Assembly (NCBI GenBank): GCA_023435335.1
Contig: JAEYRU010000203.1
Span: 1-5,944 of the forward strand
Length of the DNA: 5,944 nucleotides
Source of the DNA: Pseudomonadota bacterium
Lineage (GTDB): Bacteria; Pseudomonadota; Alphaproteobacteria; Rhizobiales; Rhizobiaceae
Direction of reading: 5' to 3'
The first letter of the stretch is position 1; each line of letters opens with the position of its first letter. The notes beneath the pieces were generated by a model. The model did not search any database. It saw only the letters and a program-made list of their open reading frames with translations, and was not told the DNA's origin. Position numbers and translations under genes: made by a program. Shown one piece after another: positions 1 to 5,944 of this stretch.

Positions 1-218
1 TCGGCTCCTACGCGATCAACAATCTCGATTCGTCCGCCGCCATCGCCAATACGCTGGTGCAGTTGCAGGTCGAGGAACTGGGCATAGACTACATCGAGCG
101 CCGCGCCGATATCATCAACGCCGTCACGCGCGAGGAGGCCGCGGCCGCCGCCAGGCTTCTGCTGGAGGCCGAGCCGGCCGTGCTCATCCTGGGGCCGGGG
201 ATCGAAAATGGAGGCTAG
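1..218 (+). CDS. M16-family zinc peptidase-like protein, C-terminal end (partial)
   Basis: This is the 3' end of a gene that begins before the window. The frame reads complete codons from base 3 and ends at TAG 216-218, giving 71 visible residues. The segment with N-L-D-S-S-A-A-I-A, then L-G-I-D-Y-I-E-R-R, then I-N-A-V-T-R-E-E-A-A-A-A-A-R-L-L-L resembles the last helices of M16 (pitrilysin/insulinase/processing-peptidase) domains, which usually close with a short strand of the VVVVG type; here it is AVLILGPG. Only the end is present, so the HxxEH zinc site cannot be judged; it may be the catalytic half or the inactive partner often encoded beside it. Many proteobacterial members are periplasmic, but no signal peptide can be checked here. 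The gene overlaps the next one by 11 bases, which suggests cotranscription and translational coupling. Confidence 0.7.
   Translation, partial: GSYAINNLDSSAAIANTLVQLQVEELGIDYIERRADIINAVTREEAAAAARLLLEAEPAVLILGPGIENGG
197..201 (+). promoter_or_regulatory. Ribosome binding site for the patatin gene
   Basis: GGGGA lies six bases before ATG 208. It sits inside the end of the upstream peptidase gene and supports ATG 208 as the start despite the overlap with the upstream stop codon. Confidence 0.5.
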
Positions 219-1146
219 CTTGCCGGAAGCGGTCGCGCCCGCGAGGAAGACGCCGGAAGATACGCCTGCCGCTCCCGCGCCGGCAGTCTCGTCTTCATCG
301 CCCACGTTCGCGGTAGCCTTCGGCGGTGGCGGGGCGCGCGGGCTGGCCCACATCCATGTGATCGAGGCGCTGGACGAACTGGGCATCCGGCCCATCGCGA
401 TCGCCGGCTCCTCAATCGGCGCCATCATGGGCGCGGGAATGGCCGCCGGCATGACCGGTCGCGACATCCGCGACTATGCACATGCGGTACTCAGCAATCG
501 CGGCGAGGTTCTTTCGCGAATGTGGCGCGCGCGTCCCGGCAGCTTCGGCGAGATCGTCGCCGGCGGCTTCTCGGTCGCGCAGTTCGACATCGAGCGCATC
601 CTGAAGTCGTTCCTCCCCGTCGCGGTGCCGGCGACCTTCGCCGAACTCGGTATCCCGCTCCGGGTGACCGCGACCGACTACTACGGCCATTCGCTGGCGG
701 TCTTCGATAGCGGTGACCTGCCGTCCGCCCTCGCTGCCTCGGCCGCGATCCCCGCCGTCTTCCGGCCGGTGCAGCGCGACGGCAAGCTGCTGGTGGATGG
801 CGGCATCTACAATCCCGTGCCGTTCGACCTGCTCGAAGGCAGGGCCGACATAGTGATCGCGATCGACGTGGTGGGCGCGCCCACCAAGTTCCGCCGGCAG
901 CGGCCGACCTCGATGGACCTGATGTTCGGCGCTACCCAGCTCATGATGCAGTCGATCACCGCCATGAAGCTGAAGACAAGGCGGCCGGAAATCCTCCTGC
1001 GGCCGCCGGTCTCGCGCTTTCGCGCCCTCGATTTCCTGAAGATCGACGCCGTCATGGCCGAAACCGCCTCCATCAAGGAGGAGACCAAGCGCGCCGTCGA
1101 ACTGGCGGTGAGGGCACAAAAGAGACGAGCTGCCCGGCAGGGCTGA
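208..1146 (+). CDS. Patatin-like phospholipase family protein (RssA/NTE-like)
   Basis: A 312-residue predicted serine acyl hydrolase of the patatin family, whose members cleave acyl chains from phospholipids or other lipids with a Ser-Asp dyad. All family marks are visible: the oxyanion-hole glycine motif GGGGARG at residues 39-45, the nucleophile elbow G67-S-S69-I-G71 with Ser69 as nucleophile, and the D197-G-G motif carrying the catalytic Asp. Residues 1-32 are rich in Pro, Ala and Ser and look like a flexible leader; there is no convincing signal peptide or membrane helix, so a cytoplasmic or membrane-peripheral location is likely. The length suits the compact bacterial RssA-like group. 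ATG 208 is chosen because GGGGA stands six bases before it. It overlaps the peptidase gene by 11 bases and is probably cotranscribed with it. The family is secure; the true substrate is unknown. Confidence 0.9.
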   Translation: MEASLPEAVAPARKTPEDTPAAPAPAVSSSSPTFAVAFGGGGARGLAHIHVIEALDELGIRPIAIAGSSIGAIMGAGMAAGMTGRDIRDYAHAVLSNRGEVLSRMWRARPGSFGEIVAGGFSVAQFDIERILKSFLPVAVPATFAELGIPLRVTATDYYGHSLAVFDSGDLPSALAASAAIPAVFRPVQRDGKLLVDGGIYNPVPFDLLEGRADIVIAIDVVGAPTKFRRQRPTSMDLMFGATQLMMQSITAMKLKTRRPEILLRPPVSRFRALDFLKIDAVMAETASIKEETKRAVELAVRAQKRRAARQG

Positions 1147-1251
1147 CCTGTCCCGCCAGCTGCACGGCCATTGCAGAGTCGGACGCCGGACCATAGATGG
1201 TGCCGTGACACCGCATCTCCTCGCGACCCGCAATCCTCCACGGAACCGTAC

Positions 1252-2595
1252 ATGAACCAGAAAATCGACGCCGCCCGCCTCACCAGTCTCGTCGCGAGCC
1301 TTGTGGAAGCCGCGAAGACGGCCGGCGCGGATGCCTCCGACGCGGTGGCGGTCACGGGACGCTCCACCTCGGTCTCGGTCCGCTTGGGCAAGGTGGAGGA
1401 GACAGAAGCCTCGGAGAGCGACGACATCTCGCTGCGGGTCTTCATAGGCAAGAAGGTGGCGAGCGTCGGCGGCAACGCCAGTTCCGACCCCAGGATGCTG
1501 GCCGAGCGGGCGGTAGCGATGGCCAGGGTGTCGCCGGAGGATCCTTTCCAGGGACTGGCCGACGCCGGCAGCCTGGCGCGCGAGATACGCGATCTCGATC
1601 TCTTCGATCCGACGGAAGTCTCCGCCGAGCAGCTTCGCGAGGCAGCCCTGGCCGCGGAGGAAGCGGCGCTTTCCTACCAGGGCGTGACCAATTCGGGCGG
1701 CAGCGGCGCCAGCGCCGGCATGGGCGGGCTGGTGCTCGCGACGTCGGAAGGGTTTCTAGGACAGTATGTCGCGACGCGCTTTTCCCGCTCCGTCAGCGCG
1801 ATCGCCGGCGAGGGCACCGCGATGGAGCGCGACTACGACTATTCCTCGCGACTGCACTTCGCCGACCTCGATACGCCCGAGAAGATCGGCCGCGAGGCTG
1901 CCGAACGGGCAGTGAAGCGGCTCGGCGCGCGCAAGGCCAGCACCGGGCCGGTCACGGTCATCTACGATCCTCGCGTGGCGCGGGGCATCGCCGGCCACAT
2001 CTCCGGCGCGATCAACGGCGCTTCCGTGGCGCGCAAGACGAGCTTCCTGCGCGACATGATGGGCAAGCAGGTGGCAAGCGCCGCGATCACCGTGACCGAC
2101 GACCCCATGAGGCCGCGCGGCCAGTCCTCGCGTCCCTTCGACGGCGAGGGCGTGGAGGGAGCTCCGCTGACCATGATCGAGAAGGGCGTGCTGCAGCACT
2201 GGTTCCTGTCCACCTCCGCTGCCCGCGAACTCGGACTGCGCACCAATGGGCGCGGCGCGCGGTCAGCTTCTTCGGTGAACCCGTCCTCCACGAATCTGGC
2301 CATCGAGCCGGGCGATGTTTCGCGCGAGGACATGATCCGTGCCCTGAAGTCCGGTTTCTACGTGACCGAAGTGTTCGGCCAGGGCGTTAACATGGTGACC
2401 GGCGAATACAGTCGCGGCGCCTCCGGCTTCTGGATCGAAAACGGAGAGCTGACCTACCCTGTTTCGGAAGTGACGATCGCCGGCAACCTGAAGGATATGT
2501 TCATGCGCCTGACCCCCGCCAGCGATCTCGACCGCAACTACGGGACGGCGGCGCCGACGCTGATGATCGAAGGAATGACGCTTGCAGGAAGCTGA
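1252..2595 (+). CDS. pmbA: PmbA/TldE subunit of the TldD/TldE metalloprotease
   Basis: A 447-residue member of the TldD/PmbA family. In E. coli, TldD and TldE (PmbA) form a cytosolic protease that trims unfolded peptides, matures microcin B17 and degrades the CcdA antitoxin; TldD carries the HExxxH zinc site and TldE does not. No HExxxH is seen here, which fits the TldE side, so an active TldD would have to be encoded elsewhere. Family marks include the central D-P-R-V-A-R-G segment from residue 239, G-Q-G-V-N-M-V-T-G followed by E-Y-S-R-G-A-S-G-F-W-I-E near residues 377-396, and Y402-P-V-S-E-V-T-I-A-G-N-L. The length matches the usual 445-450. The frame is open back to a TTG at 1171, but ATG 1252 starts the family-like N-terminus and gives the normal length; only a weak CGGAA precedes it. 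The gene's end overlaps the start of the next gene by 14 bases. Confidence 0.92.
   Translation: MNQKIDAARLTSLVASLVEAAKTAGADASDAVAVTGRSTSVSVRLGKVEETEASESDDISLRVFIGKKVASVGGNASSDPRMLAERAVAMARVSPEDPFQGLADAGSLAREIRDLDLFDPTEVSAEQLREAALAAEEAALSYQGVTNSGGSGASAGMGGLVLATSEGFLGQYVATRFSRSVSAIAGEGTAMERDYDYSSRLHFADLDTPEKIGREAAERAVKRLGARKASTGPVTVIYDPRVARGIAGHISGAINGASVARKTSFLRDMMGKQVASAAITVTDDPMRPRGQSSRPFDGEGVEGAPLTMIEKGVLQHWFLSTSAARELGLRTNGRGARSASSVNPSSTNLAIEPGDVSREDMIRALKSGFYVTEVFGQGVNMVTGEYSRGASGFWIENGELTYPVSEVTIAGNLKDMFMRLTPASDLDRNYGTAAPTLMIEGMTLAGS
2569..2574 (+). promoter_or_regulatory. Ribosome binding site fixing a TTG start for the CysQ-like gene
   Basis: GAAGGA ends seven bases before TTG 2582. 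In the frame of the downstream gene an in-frame TGA lies at 2576-2578, so no start further upstream is possible. The next in-frame ATG is at 2666 and would remove the first helix of the fold. The site lies within the last codons of pmbA. Confidence 0.65.
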
Positions 2596-3382
2596 CCTCG
2601 GCCACACGCTGGAGGAGGATCTCGAGCTCATCCGCGTCGCGGCTGAGGAGGCGGGCCGCATCGCCATGGGCTATTTCGGCCGCGATCCGGAAGTCTGGAT
2701 GAAGGCCGGCGTGTCGCCCGTCAGCGAGGCGGATTATGCAGTCGACGCGTTCCTGAAGGGCAGCTTGCGCGCCGCGCGCCCCGACTATGGCTGGCTGTCG
2801 GAGGAGACGGTGGACTCTCCCGACCGCCTCAAGGCGCGGCGCACCTTCGTGGTGGACCCGATCGACGGCACGCGCGCCTTCCTCGAGGGCCGCGACGTGT
2901 GGTGCGTGAGCATTGCCGTCGTGGAGGAGGGACGTCCGTTGGCCGGCGTTCTCGATTGCCCGGCGCGCTCGGAAGTCTATGTCGCTTCGCCGGGCCGCGG
3001 TGCGACGCTCAACGGGGCGCCGATAAAGGTGCGAACCCCCGGGCCCGAGAAGCGGGTCGCCGGCCCGAAGGCGCTTATCGCGGCGCTGCCCGAAGGATGG
3101 CGGCCGGCGAAGCCGTCGCCCTACATTCCCTCGCTCGCTTACCGTATCGCGCTGCTTGCCAAGGGGACGCTCGACGGCACCTTCGTCAAGGCGAACTCGC
3201 ACGACTGGGATCTTGCCGCAGCCGATCTCATCCTGATGGAAGCGGGCGGGCGGCTACTGGATCATACGGGCCGCATCCTGCGCTATGCAGCCGATGCCGA
3301 TCCCTCCCACGGCGTGCTGGCTGCCGGCAGCGGCCCGCTGCTGGACCGGATGGTGCGTGCGATGTCCGAAATCGACGGTTGA
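2582..3382 (+). CDS. cysQ: CysQ-like 3'(2'),5'-bisphosphate nucleotidase (inositol monophosphatase superfamily)
   Basis: A 266-residue metal-dependent phosphatase. CysQ enzymes hydrolyse 3'-phosphoadenosine 5'-phosphate, a by-product of sulfate assimilation and sulfotransferase reactions, to AMP. The metal-binding set of the superfamily is complete: E74 in W-L-S-E-E, the signature D92-P-I-D95-G-T97, and the C-terminal W209-D210-L-A-A-A-D block. S45-P-V-S-E-A-D51 matches the segment before the metal site. It starts at TTG 2582, 14 bases before the end of pmbA, with a good ribosome binding site, and so is probably translationally coupled to pmbA. The length is normal for the family. An inositol-1-phosphatase or another sugar phosphatase is possible, because substrate choice within this superfamily cannot be read securely from motifs; the CysQ name is the best guess. 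Confidence 0.85.
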   Translation: MQEADLGHTLEEDLELIRVAAEEAGRIAMGYFGRDPEVWMKAGVSPVSEADYAVDAFLKGSLRAARPDYGWLSEETVDSPDRLKARRTFVVDPIDGTRAFLEGRDVWCVSIAVVEEGRPLAGVLDCPARSEVYVASPGRGATLNGAPIKVRTPGPEKRVAGPKALIAALPEGWRPAKPSPYIPSLAYRIALLAKGTLDGTFVKANSHDWDLAAADLILMEAGGRLLDHTGRILRYAADADPSHGVLAAGSGPLLDRMVRAMSEIDG

Positions 3383-3470
3383 CCCCCGCGCCGGAGAGTT
3401 CCTTTGCGCGGCGATTTGATCTAGACAGGTCGCGCGCAAGCCAGTCAGCCGCGCCCATCAGATAATATGC

Positions 3471-3474
3471 AGGA
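3471..3474 (+). promoter_or_regulatory. Ribosome binding site favouring ATG 3482 for the DUF4170 gene
   Basis: AGGA stands seven bases before ATG 3482. The earlier in-frame ATG at 3467 lacks a comparable site and would place this AGGA inside the coding region, so 3482 is preferred. Confidence 0.45.
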
Positions 3475-3481
3475 TCGAAAC

Positions 3482-3733
3482 ATGCCGGGCGAAACCGAAA
3501 AGAAGCAATTGCTGCATCTCGTTTTTGGAGGCGAGCTGAAATCGCTCACCGGAACCGAGTTCCGCAATCTCGACGAGATCGAGATGGTGGGCATCTTCCC
3601 TGACTACAAGTCGGCAGAGACGGCGTGGCGAGCCAAGGCGCAGGCGACCGTCGACAATGCGCACATGCGCTATTTCATCGTGCACCTGCACCGCCTTCTC
3701 GATCCCGACTCCGGCAAACCGAACGCTGCCTGA
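3482..3733 (+). CDS. DUF4170 domain small protein of the lipid A locus
   Basis: An 83-residue protein (88 if the upstream ATG at 3467 is used). The family is recognised from the core K-K-Q-L-L-H-L-V-F-G-G-E-L, then G-I-F-P-D-Y with A-W-R-A-K-A-Q, and the closing block N-A-H-M-R-Y-F-I-V-H-L-H-R-L-L-D-P. These match DUF4170, a small alphaproteobacterial family with no experimental function known to me. It is soluble, with no signal peptide or membrane helix. The gene lies 44 bases before kdtA, a position I recall as common for this family in rhizobia, so a link to lipid A or Kdo metabolism is inferred from context only. The sequence looks fully conserved, unlike the two genes that follow it. 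Confidence 0.85.
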   Translation: MPGETEKKQLLHLVFGGELKSLTGTEFRNLDEIEMVGIFPDYKSAETAWRAKAQATVDNAHMRYFIVHLHRLLDPDSGKPNAA

Positions 3734-3766
3734 GCTATGCCGCGACAGCCCCAAACCGTTCGTGCC

Positions 3767-3771
3767 GGGAG
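3767..3771 (+). promoter_or_regulatory. Ribosome binding site for kdtA
   Basis: GGGAG lies six bases before ATG 3778. The kdtA frame is open back to about 3625 inside the DUF4170 gene, so this site decides the start at 3778. Confidence 0.55.
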
Positions 3772-3777
3772 CGGCAG

Positions 3778-5103
3778 ATGAGTGAACGCTGGGCGCGCGC
3801 GTTTCTATCGACCTATCGCTGGGCCGGCGCGGCGTCCTATCCGTTTGTGGGCGGCTATGTGGTGTGGCGGGCCAGCAAGGGCAGGGAGGATCGCAGCCGT
3901 CGTCACGAGCGCTACGGCCGGGCCGGGCACGCGCGTCCCGGCGGGCCGCTGATCTGGGTTCATGCGGCAGGCGAAGGCGAGACGGTTGCCGTCATCGCCC
4001 TAGTCGAGCATTTCCTGTCGCTCGGCGTCAGCGTGATCCTCACCACCGCCACGGTTTCTTCGGCCGAGACATGCAGCGAACGGCTGGGCAACCGCGTCAT
4101 CCATCAATATGTGCCGCTCGACCTGAAGCCGGCGCTTGCCCGCTTCCTCGATCACTGGAAGCCGGATCTGGCCGTCTTCGCCGAGTCCGAGATCTGGCCG
4201 ATGACCATTCTGGAGCTTGGCGCCCGCCGGATTCCGCAGGTGCTCGTCAGCGGCCGCATGTCCGACCGCGCCTTCGCCTCCTGGAAAAAGCGCATCTGGA
4301 TTGCCGAGGCGCTGTTCGAGAACTTCTCCATGGTCGTCGCGCAGTCCGAGACCGATGCGGAGCGTTTCCTGACGCTGGGCGCGCGGCCGGTCACCGTCGG
4401 CGGCAACCTGCGCACAGACATCGGTCCGCTGCCGGTCGACGAACTCGAGCTGCGGCGCGTCCAGAACGAGATCGGCCAGCGTGAGAGGTGGGCGGCGATC
4501 GCGACGCGCCAGGGTGAGGAAGCCGTCGCCGGCGAAGTCCACCGGATGTTGAGGAACCGGCATCCCGATATCCTCACGATCATCGTCCCGCGCGATCCGG
4601 CGCGGGGGGACGAACTCGAGACCGAGCTGACGGCGGCAGGTCTCAACGTCTCGCGGCGCAGTCGCCGTGACAAGATCACGTCCAAGACGCATGTGCTGCT
4701 GGGCGACACAAGTGGCGAGACCGGCCTATACCTGCGGCTCGCCGATATCGTCTTTCTCGGCAATTCGCTCGTCAAGGGCGACGGCGAGAACCCGCTCGAC
4801 GCGGCCATGCTCAACAGCGCCGTGCTGGCGGGGCAGAACATCGGCTATTTCCGCGACATCTACCAGCCGCTCATCGACAGGGGCGGGGTACGCCTGGTGC
4901 GCGACCGCGACATGCTTGCCGGAGCCGTCAACTTCCTGTTGCGCAACGAGAAGGCACGGCGAGACATCATTGCCGCCGGTGCAGCGGCCGTCGAGGGAAT
5001 GCGCGGCGCGCTTGCCCGCACGGCGAATAATCTCGAACCCTATGTCCACCCGCTGGTCGTCAAGGCCCGGCTCGAGGAGGACGGGGCGAGACGGCGCGGA
5101 TGA
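3778..5103 (+). CDS. kdtA: 3-deoxy-D-manno-octulosonic acid (Kdo) transferase, with unusual active-site motifs
   Basis: A 441-residue KdtA/WaaA homologue, normal in length. The family transfers Kdo from CMP-Kdo to lipid IVA at the cytoplasmic face of the inner membrane. Residues 10-30 form a hydrophobic N-terminal anchor, followed by the basic R-H-E-R-Y-G segment. The N-terminal acceptor domain shows H62-A-A-G-E-G-E68, with Glu68 at the place of the catalytic base; V-P-L-D-L-K-P and E-S-E-I-W-P are also kept. The C-terminal CMP-Kdo domain shows GDTSGE and E337-N338-P-L. Several motifs differ from the consensus I know: SVGE is GEGE, GNLK is G209-N-L-R212, STH is A242-T-R244, PRHP is P271-R-D273-P, and GGxNPLEPA is D335-G-E-N-P-L-D341-A-A. 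The family is secure, but normal activity is not. It ends in an ATGA overlap with the LpxK gene. The start at 3778 follows from GGGAG and the typical N-terminus. Confidence 0.88.
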   Translation: MSERWARAFLSTYRWAGAASYPFVGGYVVWRASKGREDRSRRHERYGRAGHARPGGPLIWVHAAGEGETVAVIALVEHFLSLGVSVILTTATVSSAETCSERLGNRVIHQYVPLDLKPALARFLDHWKPDLAVFAESEIWPMTILELGARRIPQVLVSGRMSDRAFASWKKRIWIAEALFENFSMVVAQSETDAERFLTLGARPVTVGGNLRTDIGPLPVDELELRRVQNEIGQRERWAAIATRQGEEAVAGEVHRMLRNRHPDILTIIVPRDPARGDELETELTAAGLNVSRRSRRDKITSKTHVLLGDTSGETGLYLRLADIVFLGNSLVKGDGENPLDAAMLNSAVLAGQNIGYFRDIYQPLIDRGGVRLVRDRDMLAGAVNFLLRNEKARRDIIAAGAAAVEGMRGALARTANNLEPYVHPLVVKARLEEDGARRRG

Positions 5104-5944
5104 TCGAGGAAATACCTCCCTTCTGGTGGCGCAAGCCGGGCTGGCAGGCCTGGCTTCTGTGGCCTGTTTCGCTGGTCGCCGGATGGATCGCCGCGCGGCC
5201 GTTGCGGGCGCGCAACAGGGAGGAGTTCGACCTCCCCGTGCTTTGCATCGCCACCCTGGCGATAGGCGCCTACGGCCGTACCGAAGCCGCGATGGCGCTG
5301 GCCGTGGCGGCGAGCCGGATGGGCCACCGACCGGGCCTCGTCGCAGTGGGGCCTACCGGCGCGTTCGCCGCGGCGCACCGGGTGGACCCGCATCACGACA
5401 TTGCAAGACATGTGGGCGATGAGGCGCTGCAACTGGCGCGCGCGGCCCCCACGATGATCGGCGGCGACCGGGTGGCCGCTGGGCGCGCACTGGCTGCCGA
5501 CGGCTGCGACATTGTCATCATCGCCGACGGCCAGGTGAGTGAGCCCATCCTGGCCGACCGCACGCTTGTGGTGGCCGACGCGGCGCGCGGCGTGGGCAAC
5601 GGCTTCGTGGTGCCGGCCGGACCGGTGCGGGCGCCGCTGGTGGAGCAGTTTCGTCATGCGAGCGCGGTGCTCAAGCTCGGCGACGGGGACGGGGCCGACC
5701 GTATCGTCCGCCTCGCCGCGCGCGCCGCACGGCCGATCTACGAGGCGGTCATCGTGGCAGCGCCGGGAACTGACTTGAGCGGCCGACGTGTGCTGGCATT
5801 TGCCGGAACGGCCGCCGCCGGGCAGTTCTTCGAGATCGTCCGCGCGGCAGGTGGTGACATCGAGATCGAACGCACATTTGCAGACGGTCATATCTATGCC
5901 GACGACGAGTTGCAGGAACTCTTGGCGGCGGCGGAGGCGGCAGG
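5100..5944 (+). CDS. lpxK: LpxK-family protein (tetraacyldisaccharide 4'-kinase homologue) with eroded catalytic motifs, partial
   Basis: The first 281 codons of a gene that continues beyond the window; LpxK proteins usually have about 330-345 residues. LpxK is an inner-membrane P-loop kinase that phosphorylates the 4' position of the lipid A precursor. Homology is clear from the N-terminal P-P-F-W-W segment and hydrophobic helix (residues 15-32), V105-G-D-E-A-L-Q-L-A, G166-N-G followed by P172-A-G-P-V-R-A-P, and R-V-L-A-F-A-G. Catalytic motifs are altered. The P-loop expected as GNxxxGGxGKTP reads A51-T-L-A-I-G-A-Y-G-R60-T-E62; SRGYGG reads AVGPTG at 82-87; DDGFQ reads A142-D-G-Q-V146; FAGIGxP reads FAGTAAA; and DHH reads D-G-H in F-A-D-G-H-I-Y. 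No frameshift or stop is present. A standard kinase is unlikely; a pseudoenzyme or repurposed paralogue fits better. ATG 5100 overlaps the kdtA stop as ATGA. Confidence 0.85.
   Translation, partial: MIEEIPPFWWRKPGWQAWLLWPVSLVAGWIAARPLRARNREEFDLPVLCIATLAIGAYGRTEAAMALAVAASRMGHRPGLVAVGPTGAFAAAHRVDPHHDIARHVGDEALQLARAAPTMIGGDRVAAGRALAADGCDIVIIADGQVSEPILADRTLVVADAARGVGNGFVVPAGPVRAPLVEQFRHASAVLKLGDGDGADRIVRLAARAARPIYEAVIVAAPGTDLSGRRVLAFAGTAAAGQFFEIVRAAGGDIEIERTFADGHIYADDELQELLAAAEAA

Noticed and set aside
1171..1199. Possible promoter, TTGCAG with 17-base spacing to TAGATG, before pmbA
   Set aside because: The -10 match is poor, and such matches arise by chance; the spacer could hold a promoter but the sequence does not prove it.
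412..1233. Open frame of 273 codons on the - strand across the patatin gene
   Set aside because: It has no family motifs, a composition typical of an antisense shadow, and lies opposite a well-supported gene.
1171..1251. N-terminal extension of PmbA from TTG 1171
   Set aside because: The extra 27 residues do not look like the family N-terminus, and ATG 1252 gives the standard length.
3406..3437. Hairpin GCGC-GCGA against TCGCGCGC with a loop of about 15 bases, between the CysQ-like gene and DUF4170
   Set aside because: The stem has a bulge, the loop is long and no T-tract follows, so a terminator is not supported.
3461..3466. GATAAT resembling a -10 box before the DUF4170 gene
   Set aside because: There is no matching -35 at proper spacing, and a transcript starting there would have almost no leader before ATG 3482.
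3625..3777. Upstream extension of KdtA overlapping the DUF4170 gene
   Set aside because: The extension shows no family similarity, and GGGAG before ATG 3778 plus the typical N-terminus place the start there.
5040..5891. Long open frame of 283 codons on the - strand
   Set aside because: It lies antisense to lpxK and the end of kdtA, its translation is rich in Arg, His and Gly without recognisable motifs, and such open frames are common opposite GC-rich genes.
1..5944. CRISPR arrays, tRNA or rRNA genes, insertion sequences and attachment sites
   Set aside because: No repeat-spacer pattern, cloverleaf, transposase or flanking repeats were seen; coding regions fill nearly all of the window.

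Overview
The window is a GC-rich stretch, coding almost end to end, with every supported gene on the + strand. The protein types and gene order (PmbA/TldE, CysQ-type phosphatase, DUF4170, KdtA, LpxK) resemble the lipid A locus of Hyphomicrobiales (Rhizobiales), most likely the Mesorhizobium/Phyllobacteriaceae side. That placement rests on family recognition from memory, not on a database search.

Layout: (1) positions 1-218, the C-terminal end of an M16-family zinc peptidase-like protein; (2) 208-1146, a patatin-like serine lipase/phospholipase overlapping it by 11 bases; (3) a spacer of about 105 bases; (4) 1252-2595, a PmbA/TldE subunit; (5) 2582-3382, a CysQ-like 3'(2'),5'-bisphosphate nucleotidase of the inositol monophosphatase superfamily, starting at TTG inside the end of pmbA; (6) a spacer of about 100 bases; (7) 3482-3733, a small DUF4170 protein; (8) 3778-5103, the Kdo transferase KdtA/WaaA; (9) 5100 to the window edge, an LpxK-family protein cut off after 281 codons and joined to kdtA by an ATGA overlap.

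The last two genes belong to the Raetz pathway. LpxK normally phosphorylates the 4' position of the tetraacyl disaccharide to make lipid IVA, and KdtA then adds Kdo to it at the inner membrane. The DUF4170 gene usually travels with them. The peptidase, patatin and PmbA genes may contribute to envelope or protein quality control; CysQ recycles PAP and may only be a passenger.

The main surprise is the kdtA-lpxK pair. The LpxK reading frame is open and clearly homologous to LpxK, but most signature catalytic motifs are eroded: P-loop Lys to Arg with loss of the surrounding consensus, the SRGYGG segment replaced, DDGFQ broken, and the His of the D-H-H motif replaced by Gly. KdtA keeps its catalytic Glu but also departs from consensus at several active-site motifs. 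The patatin, CysQ and PmbA proteins next door keep their signature residues. The pair may therefore be a degenerate or repurposed lipid A module, a second copy beside intact genes elsewhere, or part of a lipid A pathway without the usual 4'-phosphate.
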